A stretch of 64,000 nt of DNA, taken from Geotalea sp. SG265 (lineage in GTDB: Bacteria; Desulfobacterota; Desulfuromonadia; Geobacterales; Geobacteraceae). Position numbers and translations under genes: made by a program. Below are positions 54,644-62,847 of this stretch, piece after piece; position 1 is the first letter of the stretch, and each line of letters starts with the position of its first letter. The stretch covers positions 124,001 through 188,000 of the forward strand of contig NZ_JAKZFT010000005.1 in the NCBI RefSeq assembly GCF_022808985.1, written 5' to 3'. The notes under the pieces were generated by a model, which saw only the letters and a list, made by a program, of their open reading frames with translations, had not been told where the DNA came from and searched no databases.

Positions 54644-55022
54644 ACGGAAAATTCCCGTAAGTTGTTAACCTTACGGCTCTTTTGCCTAATTTTTGTCTAC
54701 GAAACAGCTCGCTTCTTGTGCCAAAAACCTTTGTGGCGAAAAGAGATAAATTGTATAGCATGAGAAATTATGTCATGTCAACGAAAAGTTGCTGTCTAAA
54801 AGGACAGCTCCTCAAGGTTTGCGAACTTGCGCCGCTGATTGAAGAACCGCTGTCTGACGAAATCGACCTGCTTTTCGATCTGACCCTTCTCCCAGCCGGC
54901 TGCAGGCGTGCAGGCAATTGGCTCCGAAGAGATAGTGCGAAGCCAGGGTTTCTCTCAAATGAAGAATCGGCAGAAGGTCGAGAGGTACTCTTTGAAATCG
55001 TTCTTCCGCAAATCTAAGTATG
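54644..55022. other. intergenic region, no convincing gene
   Basis: The 379 bases hold the tRNA-Asn leader hairpin near 54655-54676. An open frame on the plus strand has no ribosome site and no recognisable sequence. The rest is AT-rich, with nothing I can assign. Confidence 0.5.
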
Positions 55023-56162
55023 TCAAATATTTGGTATAGTGAAGGAAATGGTAGTCCCTTCTCCAGGGGATGATTCCACCCAGATTCGCCCCTGATGCTG
55101 TTCGACGATCTTCTTGCAGGAGGCCAGACCGATGCCTGTTCCCGGATATTCCTCCTTGGTGTGCAACCGTTGAAACATCTGAAAGATCTTTTCATGATCC
55201 TCCTTCTTCATTCCAATGCCATTATCCCGTACCGAAAATACCCACCCTTCCTGATTCTGTATCGCTGAGACCTCGACCCGGGGTGGGACTCCAGGCTTTC
55301 TGTATTTTATGCCGTTGCTGATCAGGTTCTGAAATAACTGGAGCATCTGGGTTGCATCCCCCCAAGCGGTTGGCAGCGGCTGACTCTTTACCACCGCATC
55401 ACTTGCAACAATGGCCGTGGCCAGATTCGCCGTGGCATCCGCGAAGATTCGGTTCAAATCAACCCAGGTAAATTGAGGGCGGGCAATACGGGAGTAATTG
55501 AGGAGCCCTTCGATAAGGGCCTGCATTCTCCTGGCGCCGTCCACGGCATAATGTATGTAGGTGTCGGCTGTTTCGTCCAATCTGCCACGGTATTTCTTTT
55601 CGAGAAGCTGCAGATAGCTCGACACCATTCGCAGCGGTTCCTGGAGGTCGTGGGATGCCACATGGGCGAACTGTTGCAGTTCCCGGTTCGAGCGCTCCAG
55701 GTCCGCGACCAGGCGCTCCCGCTCCTGCATCTGGTCCCGAACCATATACTGCCGCAGACGGCTGCGCAGGGCTGAGCGAACCACCGCCACCAAGGTATTC
55801 ACGCGTACCGGTAGTTCGACAAGGGTCACGTCTGCCGGGAGGAGCAATGAGCTGCGGGCGACTCCACTCTCGGGGCCGTGACGCAACAGGATAATGATTG
55901 GCAACTCGGACCACGACGGCTGATTGTCCAGGATCGAGGTCAAGCAGTGGTTGGTGGGCCGGGAGAGAGCTTTCTCGTCGAGCAGAAGGGCGCCGGTGCC
56001 CTTATCGATTTCCGAGCAGACTTGTTCCAGGGTACTGCACATGACGGCGTCCACGCCGACCCGTTTCAGCACCGGGGGGATCGAGCGGCTGTCCTTGCTG
56101 TCAGGGACAAGCACGAGCACCCGCAGATGCTGTCCGCGGTATGTCAGTTCCTCATCTTGCAA
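55023..56162 (-). CDS. Sensor histidine kinase with degenerate receiver-like N-domain
   Basis: A 379-residue soluble histidine kinase. Residues 14-135 look like a receiver/pseudo-receiver fold (VLVLVPDSKDSR, GALLLDEKALSR, LPIIILLRHG) but lack a clear phosphoacceptor Asp set. A coiled coil (ERERLVADLERSNRELQQF) leads to HisKA with H171 in VASHDLQEPLRMV, and the ATPase has the N box (QNLISNGIKYR), G1 (VRDNGIGM) and G2 (GTGIGLASCKKI). The architecture recalls cyanobacteriochrome-type kinases and SasA-like partners. Its start lies inside the end of the KaiC-like gene (11-base overlap), so the two are co-translated. No response regulator is adjacent. Confidence 0.92.
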   Translation of the reverse strand: MQDEELTYRGQHLRVLVLVPDSKDSRSIPPVLKRVGVDAVMCSTLEQVCSEIDKGTGALLLDEKALSRPTNHCLTSILDNQPSWSELPIIILLRHGPESGVARSSLLLPADVTLVELPVRVNTLVAVVRSALRSRLRQYMVRDQMQERERLVADLERSNRELQQFAHVASHDLQEPLRMVSSYLQLLEKKYRGRLDETADTYIHYAVDGARRMQALIEGLLNYSRIARPQFTWVDLNRIFADATANLATAIVASDAVVKSQPLPTAWGDATQMLQLFQNLISNGIKYRKPGVPPRVEVSAIQNQEGWVFSVRDNGIGMKKEDHEKIFQMFQRLHTKEEYPGTGIGLASCKKIVEQHQGRIWVESSPGEGTTISFTIPNI

Positions 56163-57615
56163 GGACGGGAACCCCTGTCAGCACTCCCTGCATATCCTTC
56201 AGGGGCTCGCCGATTGCGAGGCCGCGATCAGTAATCCTCAACTCACGAATGGTCAGCTCATGCCTCCCTTTTCTCTTCTTCACCACGGAAATCGCCCGTC
56301 TGATTTCTCCTCGATGTTCGAAGAATCGGAGGAGCAGGATTGAGTCGGCCAGGTAACTGATATCTTTCAAATGGGCCACATCGCTGCCGAATACCCCGTG
56401 CTGCTCAATTGCCACCAAGGTTGTCACATTTCTCAGGCACAAGTAGGTCAGAAGCTCATGAAGCTGAATGACCAGATATGCATCGTCCTGCATGGCATTG
56501 GCGAAGCCGCTCAAGGTATCGATCGCTACCATCTGTGCCCCTTTCGCTTCCACTTCCTGGCGGAGGATGGCGGTAAACTCGCCGATGGAAAATTCCGCCA
56601 CATCTACCTTGCGGAGCGTGAGCAGCCGCCTGTCGATGAGGTCGTCCACTCCAAGCTCGAGTCCTCTGGCACGTTCACGGAACGATTCCTCCGACTCTTC
56701 GAAGAGGTAAATGGCTACGTGCTCTCCTCTGTTTGCAGCAGCCACCGCATATTGGGTTAAAAGTGTTGTTTTTCCAGTTCCCGCGGCTCCGATAACCGCG
56801 ATCGTGGTTCCTCGGTCCACTCCCCCGCCGAACAGGATATCCAGTTGCTGGTTGCCGCTGGAGAGGAGTTCAGCTAGCACCCTCTGCCGATGTTCTCCGG
56901 CAACCAGGGCAGGGAAAACCTCGATGCCTCCCGTCAATATCCTGAAGTCGTGCCAGCCGCTCCGGTAGGGTCGTCCCCTTACTTTCAAAACCAGAAGGCG
57001 TCGGCGTATCGGTCCGTATCCGCGCACCACCTGCTCCAAGCGGATAACCCCGTGGCATATGGTTTCCAGGTGAGTATCGATCTCGCTCGGTCCCATGGTG
57101 TTGGTGAGGAGGACCGTTGCCTTTCTATCGCTGAACTCCATCCGCATCGCGAGCACCAAGCGGCGGAAACCAATCACGTCCTCTGCCAGTAGCCGCAGGT
57201 CTGAAAGGGAATCGATCACCAGCCGTACCGGGTTTATCCGTTTTACCTGGGTCAGGAGGTCGCTTATTAATCCCGCTGGCTCAGTTTCCGCCGGGTGGAA
57301 GATCCTCTGTTCCGGCCCCTCCAGAACCTCTTTGCTGATCTGGACCGAGTGCAGGCTGAAAAGCTCGGGATCGGGGAATACGCCGGCTGTCCCTGCCAGG
57401 GCGACAAATTCCTCCCCAGAGCCTCCGACCGAAATATACAGGCAGCGTTCACCTCTCCTGATGCCCTCGGCAATGAACTGCAACGAGAATGTCGTTTTGC
57501 CGGTCCCGGGCAAGCCAGAAAGGAGATAAACCTGCCCAGCGGTCAGCCCTCCCTGGAGAATGTCATCGAGACCGGCGATGCCGAAGGGTGTTATCGCAGG
57601 CAGGTTTTCTCCCAT
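56152..57615 (-). CDS. KaiC-like double-domain RecA/DnaB-type ATPase
   Basis: A 487-residue KaiC-family protein with two ATPase domains. Domain 1 has Walker A GLPGTGKTT (K40), but where KaiC has the catalytic Glu pair (FVTFEET) it reads YISVGGS (G64, G65), so its ATPase may be lost. Domain 2 has GAAGTGKTT (K282) and keeps the pair in YLFEES (E306, E307). The KaiC autophosphorylation site IST-I-T-D appears as ISYLAD: Ser is kept (S420), the following Thr is Tyr (Y421). I chose the ATG with AGGAG 7 bases upstream; two longer starts exist. No kaiA or kaiB is near; the histidine kinase is the only partner. A clock is not implied; such pairs often act in stress or redox signalling. Confidence 0.9.
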   Translation of the reverse strand: MGENLPAITPFGIAGLDDILQGGLTAGQVYLLSGLPGTGKTTFSLQFIAEGIRRGERCLYISVGGSGEEFVALAGTAGVFPDPELFSLHSVQISKEVLEGPEQRIFHPAETEPAGLISDLLTQVKRINPVRLVIDSLSDLRLLAEDVIGFRRLVLAMRMEFSDRKATVLLTNTMGPSEIDTHLETICHGVIRLEQVVRGYGPIRRRLLVLKVRGRPYRSGWHDFRILTGGIEVFPALVAGEHRQRVLAELLSSGNQQLDILFGGGVDRGTTIAVIGAAGTGKTTLLTQYAVAAANRGEHVAIYLFEESEESFRERARGLELGVDDLIDRRLLTLRKVDVAEFSIGEFTAILRQEVEAKGAQMVAIDTLSGFANAMQDDAYLVIQLHELLTYLCLRNVTTLVAIEQHGVFGSDVAHLKDISYLADSILLLRFFEHRGEIRRAISVVKKRKGRHELTIRELRITDRGLAIGEPLKDMQGVLTGVPVLAR

Positions 57616-57987
57616 GATCCAACTCCTCATTGCGTGGTAGTGTTGGCTCGTGAAATGGTTCTCTGCAAAGTTTGGCATTAGAATATCTTTACATCCATTT
57701 TACCAGAAAGAGCGACGCATCTGCGCATGATTAGAATATTGCCGGTTGATGTACCCGAAAATGCAAAATTGTCTCAAGAGGGGCTGAGCTGGCGGACCGA
57801 TTCCTGCGGTTAATTGTGGCAGGAGGTTTGTGAGACGCTATAATAAATTATGTTTATTTAAAATTTACACATTTCACGATCTTCCCGATGGACAGATGAC
57901 TTTGAAGAACGTGGAGCAGATCACCCCTTCACAGGGTCAGCAAGGGCTTCATCCCAATTCTCTGTTTCCTGCCAGCATGAGGTGAAA
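57616..57987. other. divergent intergenic region between kaiC-like and radical SAM genes
   Basis: The 372 bases are AT-rich and hold the regulatory regions of both genes. A TATAAT lies near 57840 on the plus strand, but a matching -35 box is poorly spaced (TTGTGG 19 bases upstream). No gene or RNA recognised. Confidence 0.45.
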
Positions 57988-59589
57988 ATGAAGGTTCTCC
58001 TTGTCTATCCAATGTACCCTGATACGTACTGGAGCTTCCGCCATGCATTGCCATTTATCGGCAAAAAGGCAGTCTTCCCGCCGCTTGGGCTCCTGACGGT
58101 GGCAGCAATGCTCCCGGCTCATTGGGAAATAAAACTCATCGATCTCAATATCGATCCGGTTTCGGACGCTGACCTCCTCTGGGCCGACTACGTTTTCATC
58201 AGCGCAATGACCGTCCAGAGGGAGTCGGCGCAGGAGGTCCTGAGACGGTGCCGGAATCTGCGGGTGAAGACAGTTGGGGGAGGCCCGCTTTTCACGTCCT
58301 GTCATGATGAATTCCCGGAGGTGACCCACCTCATTCTCGGCGAGGCGGAGGTGACCTTGCCACGGTTTCTGGAAGATCTCGAAAATGGGACGTCGCAGCG
58401 GCTGTATCCTTCTGGCGGCCGGCGCCCCGACCTGGCTTTGACGCCACTCCCCCGCTGGGAACTCATCGACATGCGGCAATATGCTTCGATGAATATCCAG
58501 TATTCACGGGGATGTCCTTTCGATTGCGAGTTCTGTGACATCACCCAACTCTTTGGCCGGAAACCGAGGACCAAAACGTGCGATCAGATGATTGCGGAAT
58601 TGGAAGCGCTCTATTCGAGGGGATGGCGGGGCGGGGTTTTTTTCGTTGATGACAATTTCATCGGTGACAAGCGAAAGTTGAAAAAAGAAGTGCTTCCGGC
58701 GATGATATCCTGGATGCAGAAGCGTCGAAACCCTTTCTTCTTCTACACTGAAGCGTCGATCGATCTTGCGGATGACCCTCTTCTCATGGAGTTGATGGTC
58801 ACCGCAGGCTTCCAGGAGGTCTTCATCGGCATCGAAAGCCCTGAGGAGGACTCACTCCGGGAAACGGGAAAGGTCCAGAACCGGAACCGTGATCTTGTTG
58901 CATCGGTGCGGAGCATCCATCGGGCGGGGCTCCAGGTGCAGGCCGGCTTCATCGTCGGCTTCGACAGCGACTCGCCGAACATCTTCGAAAAGCAGCTCCG
59001 CTTCATCCAGGAAAGCGGCATTGTGACAGCCATGGTGGGGATCTTGATGGTCCTGCGGGGGACGAAGTTACATGGCCGTCTATCCCGCGAGGGAAGAATC
59101 GTCAGCAGTTCGAACGGTAACAACACGGATATCTCCCTCAATTACGTTCCGCTAATGAACCCTCAGCTCCTGATAGCAGGATACCAGTGCCTCGTCAGGG
59201 CAATCTACTCGCCTGACCATTTCTACGCCCGCCTGATGACTTTTTTGAAGGAGTACCGGCTCTCGGGGCCATCTCCGTTTGCCATGTTGCAGAAAAGAGA
59301 TATCAGGGCCTTCTTCCATTCCATCCTTTTTCTCGGCATCCTGGGAAAGGAACGGCTGCACTACTGGAAAGTTTTCTTCTGGTCGCTCCTGAGGAAACCA
59401 CGACTGCTCCCGCTGGCTATAACCATGGCCATCTACGGCTTTCATTTCCGGACTGTCGCCGAACAGATATGCTCTTCACCCAAGAGTGATGTAACAACAG
59501 AGGCTGTGGGGGACAACACGGCATTGAAAAACATTTTGTTCCCTGCGCAACAGGAGGAGGGAAAATCCTCCTGTTTCTCTCCGAAGTGA
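57988..59589 (+). CDS. Cobalamin-binding radical SAM protein (HpnP-like family)
   Basis: A 533-residue radical SAM enzyme. Residues 1-135 form a B12-binding-type domain (VLLVYPMYPDTYWSF, PPLGLLTVAAMLP); the radical SAM domain has the cluster motif RGCPFDCEFC (C176, C180, C183) and the GGVFFVDDNFIGDK and VFIGIESPEEDSL blocks; the C-terminal 200 residues resemble DUF4070. The family includes hopanoid C-2 methylase HpnP and chlorosome pigment methylases, which add methyl groups at unactivated carbons. No hopanoid or pigment genes are adjacent, so the substrate is open. GAGGT stands just upstream of the ATG. The 3' end of the gene contains a hairpin that may end transcription. Confidence 0.88.
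   Translation: MKVLLVYPMYPDTYWSFRHALPFIGKKAVFPPLGLLTVAAMLPAHWEIKLIDLNIDPVSDADLLWADYVFISAMTVQRESAQEVLRRCRNLRVKTVGGGPLFTSCHDEFPEVTHLILGEAEVTLPRFLEDLENGTSQRLYPSGGRRPDLALTPLPRWELIDMRQYASMNIQYSRGCPFDCEFCDITQLFGRKPRTKTCDQMIAELEALYSRGWRGGVFFVDDNFIGDKRKLKKEVLPAMISWMQKRRNPFFFYTEASIDLADDPLLMELMVTAGFQEVFIGIESPEEDSLRETGKVQNRNRDLVASVRSIHRAGLQVQAGFIVGFDSDSPNIFEKQLRFIQESGIVTAMVGILMVLRGTKLHGRLSREGRIVSSSNGNNTDISLNYVPLMNPQLLIAGYQCLVRAIYSPDHFYARLMTFLKEYRLSGPSPFAMLQKRDIRAFFHSILFLGILGKERLHYWKVFFWSLLRKPRLLPLAITMAIYGFHFRTVAEQICSSPKSDVTTEAVGDNTALKNILFPAQQEEGKSSCFSPK
59549..59578 (+). terminator. hairpin inside the end of the radical SAM gene
   Basis: AACAGGAGGA and TCCTCCTGTT form a 10-base stem with a 7-base loop followed by TCTCT. 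It overlaps the last 13 codons. If functional it would terminate most transcripts before the stop codon, so it may be a weak or regulated signal. Confidence 0.4.
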
Positions 59590-59624
59590 AACGTGACCGG
59601 ACATTAGCATCCTATCGGCGCTTG

Positions 59625-59652
59625 TTGACTTGCCGTCGGAGGGGGTTATGAT
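59625..59652 (+). promoter_or_regulatory. sigma70 promoter for the P-type ATPase
   Basis: TTGACT and TATGAT are spaced by 16 bases, leaving a leader of about 60 bases. No leader peptide or riboswitch pattern was recognised. Confidence 0.6.
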
Positions 59653-59721
59653 TATTCAATCCAAAACCTCGCTGCACCTCATTATCAAACATAGCTCTTC
59701 CTATCACCCTTGGAATAACAC

Positions 59722-62268
59722 ATGGCAGTACCCACTATTATTGCAGAGTCCCCCTTCTGGCAACTTCCTTTAACGGCAGTGCTAGAAAATTTGTCGGCGA
59801 GTCCTGAAGGGCTCAGCGACAAAGAGGCTGCTGCTCGTTTAACACGCTTCGGCCCCAATGTGATTCATACGGAGCGAAAACGGGCACTGCTCCTGCAATT
59901 TCTCACCAAGTTCCGTAACCCTCTGGTCATCATCCTAATCACCGCCAGCGCGTTTTCAGCGTTCACCGGCGATGTCGCAAGCTTTTTAATTATCAGCACC
60001 ATAATCATAATTAGCGTCACTCTTGATTTCGTGCAGGAATACCGGGCTGGGCAGGCAGCCGAACACCTGCGCGAGTCGGTAGCGGTCCGCTGCCAGGTTT
60101 TGCGGAAAGGCCAGCTTCGTCAGATACTGCTCGCCGAATTGGTGCCCGGTGATGCAGTGCTTCTTGCCGCCGGAGACCTGGTGCCGTGTGACGGCCGGGT
60201 GCTGGAGGCAAAAGATTTCTTCGTCAATCAGGCACTGCTGACCGGCGAACCTTTTCCGGTGGAAAAGTCGCCCGGGGAATTTCCCGAAGAGAATGATGTG
60301 CTCGCGGCCGGCAATACCGTGCTTCTCGGGACATCGGTAATCAGCGGAACGGCAAAAGTGCTGATGTGCCGCACTGGGCAGAATACCGAGCTCGGCGCCA
60401 TCGCCGACACCCTCCTGGCCAAGGCGCCACCCACCGCCTTCGAGAAGGGCACACATAGTTTCGGGCTCCTGATTATGCGCATGACGGTCCTTCTCGTCCT
60501 GTTCGTCCTCCTCGTCAATGCCTTCTTTCATCGACCCTGGCTGGAGTCGTTCCTTTTTGCCGTGGCCCTGGCCGTCGGGCTGACTCCCGAACTTCTTCCC
60601 ATGGTGGTATCAGTTACTTTGTCACGGGGTGCGCTGCGGATGGCAGCCAACAAGGTGATCGTGAAAAGGCTCGCCTCGATCCACAACCTGGGGAGCATGG
60701 ATGTCTTCTGCACCGACAAGACCGGCACCCTGACCGAGGCCCGCATCCATCTGGAACGCCACCTGAATCCCCTGGGCAAAGAAAGTCGGCGGGTCCTGGA
60801 ACTGGCCTATTACAACAGTTTTTTTGAAACAGGTTTGAAGAGCACCCTGGATGACGCCATTCTTGAGCACACTGAGATCGACGCAAGCGGCTGGAAGAAA
60901 ATTGATGAAGTGCAGTTCGACTTCGAGCGCCGCCGTATTTCGGTGCTCCTCGACAATGGCACTACCAGGATGCTGGTTGTCAAAGGGGCTCCCGAAGATA
61001 TCCTTCGGCTGTCGATCAGCTTTGAGGTGGATGGGGAGGAAGATTCACGTCCCCTGGATGATGTGGCACGCATGAGTATCAATGCACAATTTGAGGCGCT
61101 GAGTCAGCAGGGTTTCCGGGTGTTGGGTATCGCCTCACGACAGGTGGGAATGGACCATCCCCATGCCGTGGTAAGCGATGAATCGGAGCTGGTTTTCGTT
61201 GGCTTCGCCGCATTTCTCGATCCCCCCAAGGAGAGCGCCAAGGCAGCCCTGGTCGGGCTTGCCGCCGACCGGGTTGCCGTCAAGATCATCACCGGCGACA
61301 ACGAATTGGTAACCCAGCATATCTTCGCGCAACTGGGTCTTCCCGTTACCGGGGTGCTGACCGGCGCAGAGATCCAGCAACTGGATGATTTGGCACTCAC
61401 AGCGCGGGTTGAACAAGTGAACCTCTTTTGCCGCGTAGCGCCTGCCCAGAAAAACCGAGTTATCCTCGCCCTGAAACGCCGCGGCCATGTGGTGGGGTAT
61501 CTCGGCGGCGGCATCAACGACGCCCCATCGCTCCATTCGGCCGATGTGGGCATTTCTGTTGACAGTGCCGTGGACGTGGCGAAAGCGGCAGCAGACATGA
61601 TCCTTCTGGAACAAGACCTGGGTGTCCTCCATGCCGGTGTCCTCGAAGGGAGGCGTACCTTCGGCAATATCATGAAATACATCATGATGGGCACCAGCTC
61701 CAACTTCGGCAATATGTTCAGCATGGCTGGTGCTTCTGTCTTTCTCCCATTCCTCCCCATGCTGCCGACGCAGATCCTGCTCAACAACCTTCTCTACGAT
61801 GTTTCCGAACTTCCCATTCCGCTGGACCGGGTGGACGATGATTACCTGAGCCATCCCCGGCACTGGGACATGAACTTCATCCGAAACTTCATGCTGGTTA
61901 TAGGTCCGGTCAGTTCACTATTCGACTTTCTCACTTTCTACATAATGCTGAAGGTGTTTCATGCTGGGGAGTCGTTGTTCCACACCGGCTGGTTTATTGA
62001 ATCCATGGCCACACAGGTGCTGGTCATCTTCATTATCCGCACCCGCAGGAATCCCTTCAAAAGCCGACCCCACCCCTGGCTGATCGCCTGTTCGCTGACC
62101 GTGGTTGCAGTGGCTGTTCTTCTGCCGCTCACTCCGGCCGGTGTTTACCTCGGATTTATAGCTCCTCCGGCTCCTTTCTTTCTCATTTTGACTGTCATGC
62201 TACTCGCCTACCTATTGGCGGTGGAAGGGATGAAGCGGTGGTTCTTCAACCGCGTTGTCCCTGAGTGA
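59722..62268 (+). CDS. MgtA-type P-type ATPase with altered hinge motif
   Basis: An 848-residue P-type (P3B) ATPase resembling Mg2+ importers MgtA/MgtB. Phosphorylation site D332 in FCTDKTGTLTEA; dephosphorylation loop LLTGEPFPVEK; TM4 motif GLTPELLPMVVS; C-terminal helices include SSNFGNMFSMAGASVFLPFL and NNLLYDVSELPIPLDRVDDD, typical of MgtA. The hinge motif normally GDGxND reads GGGIND: residue 596, the Asp that helps bind the catalytic Mg2+, is Gly. Activity could be reduced or use a different arrangement. Expressed from the promoter just upstream; a small CxxC protein follows. Mg2+ is the likely ion but not certain. Confidence 0.9.
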   Translation: MAVPTIIAESPFWQLPLTAVLENLSASPEGLSDKEAAARLTRFGPNVIHTERKRALLLQFLTKFRNPLVIILITASAFSAFTGDVASFLIISTIIIISVTLDFVQEYRAGQAAEHLRESVAVRCQVLRKGQLRQILLAELVPGDAVLLAAGDLVPCDGRVLEAKDFFVNQALLTGEPFPVEKSPGEFPEENDVLAAGNTVLLGTSVISGTAKVLMCRTGQNTELGAIADTLLAKAPPTAFEKGTHSFGLLIMRMTVLLVLFVLLVNAFFHRPWLESFLFAVALAVGLTPELLPMVVSVTLSRGALRMAANKVIVKRLASIHNLGSMDVFCTDKTGTLTEARIHLERHLNPLGKESRRVLELAYYNSFFETGLKSTLDDAILEHTEIDASGWKKIDEVQFDFERRRISVLLDNGTTRMLVVKGAPEDILRLSISFEVDGEEDSRPLDDVARMSINAQFEALSQQGFRVLGIASRQVGMDHPHAVVSDESELVFVGFAAFLDPPKESAKAALVGLAADRVAVKIITGDNELVTQHIFAQLGLPVTGVLTGAEIQQLDDLALTARVEQVNLFCRVAPAQKNRVILALKRRGHVVGYLGGGINDAPSLHSADVGISVDSAVDVAKAAADMILLEQDLGVLHAGVLEGRRTFGNIMKYIMMGTSSNFGNMFSMAGASVFLPFLPMLPTQILLNNLLYDVSELPIPLDRVDDDYLSHPRHWDMNFIRNFMLVIGPVSSLFDFLTFYIMLKVFHAGESLFHTGWFIESMATQVLVIFIIRTRRNPFKSRPHPWLIACSLTVVAVAVLLPLTPAGVYLGFIAPPAPFFLILTVMLLAYLLAVEGMKRWFFNRVVPE

Positions 62269-62318
62269 AGCGGCGAGCGAAGAATGGCTTTTGTGATACA
62301 TTTGACGAATAGGATAGT

Positions 62319-62336
62319 TAGCCACCCTGGTGGCTA
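62319..62336. promoter_or_regulatory. palindrome between the P-type ATPase and the small CxxC protein gene
   Basis: TAGCCACC and GGTGGCTA form an 8-base inverted repeat around 2 bases. It has no T-run, so it may be an operator or part of a leader rather than a terminator. Confidence 0.3.
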
Positions 62337-62376
62337 GACCATCGGAATATTTCCTAATAATGCAAAGGAGTCCTTT

Positions 62377-62703
62377 GTGCTGGTACTCAAGAAATTAATG
62401 GCCAGGATAACCCTTTTGCTCTCAGGGATTTTCAAGCGTGGGTCCCCACCACTAAAGCAGGAGGGTAACGGAGTGGGACAGCACAAATGGAGATCTCATG
62501 ACGGTACAATGTGGAAGTGTGAACGGTGTGAAAAGATCGTAAGAACAGCTGAAGGACAAACACCGGAAGTCGTTATCAAGCAACTGGCTAAAATATCAGA
62601 AGTTGATAGAGTGGTACCTGCGGCTTTGTACCCTACGGCGGTTCAGTTCTGTTTTGAAAATAACGGTCTGAATACAGAGTGCTCTCATAGAAGGCATGAG
62701 TAA
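62377..62703 (+). CDS. Small hypothetical protein with CxxC zinc-ribbon-like motif
   Basis: I do not recognise this 108-residue protein. The N-terminal 25 residues are amphipathic/basic (LKKLMARITLLLSGIFKRG); the central HKWRSHDGTMWKCERCEKIV has a CxxC knuckle and the tail carries two more cysteines (VQFCFENNGLNTECSHRR), enough for one zinc site. Start GTG is supported by AAGGAG 6 bases upstream. It sits 108 bases after the P-type ATPase, with a palindrome between. Codon use is less GC-biased than the neighbours, so recent acquisition is possible. Confidence 0.55.
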   Translation: MLVLKKLMARITLLLSGIFKRGSPPLKQEGNGVGQHKWRSHDGTMWKCERCEKIVRTAEGQTPEVVIKQLAKISEVDRVVPAALYPTAVQFCFENNGLNTECSHRRHE

Positions 62704-62847
62704 GGATGTTCGGAAGCTATTTACAGGAGCCGCAATGTAGGGCGGCTGCACATCTTATTCAGGGATTTTAACGCGATTTAAGCAGACTGGAGAGAAGTAG
62801 CCTCCCGTTAAGGAGCATGAATGATGAATTGATGGATGGGAGATGCT

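Noticed and set aside
54682-55017. 111-codon plus-strand frame
   Set aside because: No ribosome site or family resemblance; it starts in the tRNA-Asn leader region.
56152-57615. calling the KaiC-like gene a circadian clock
   Set aside because: No kaiA or kaiB is present, and key residues differ; the family is widespread in bacteria without clocks.
59722-62268. treating the P-type ATPase as a pseudogene
   Set aside because: The frame is full length and all other motifs are intact; one residue change does not prove loss.
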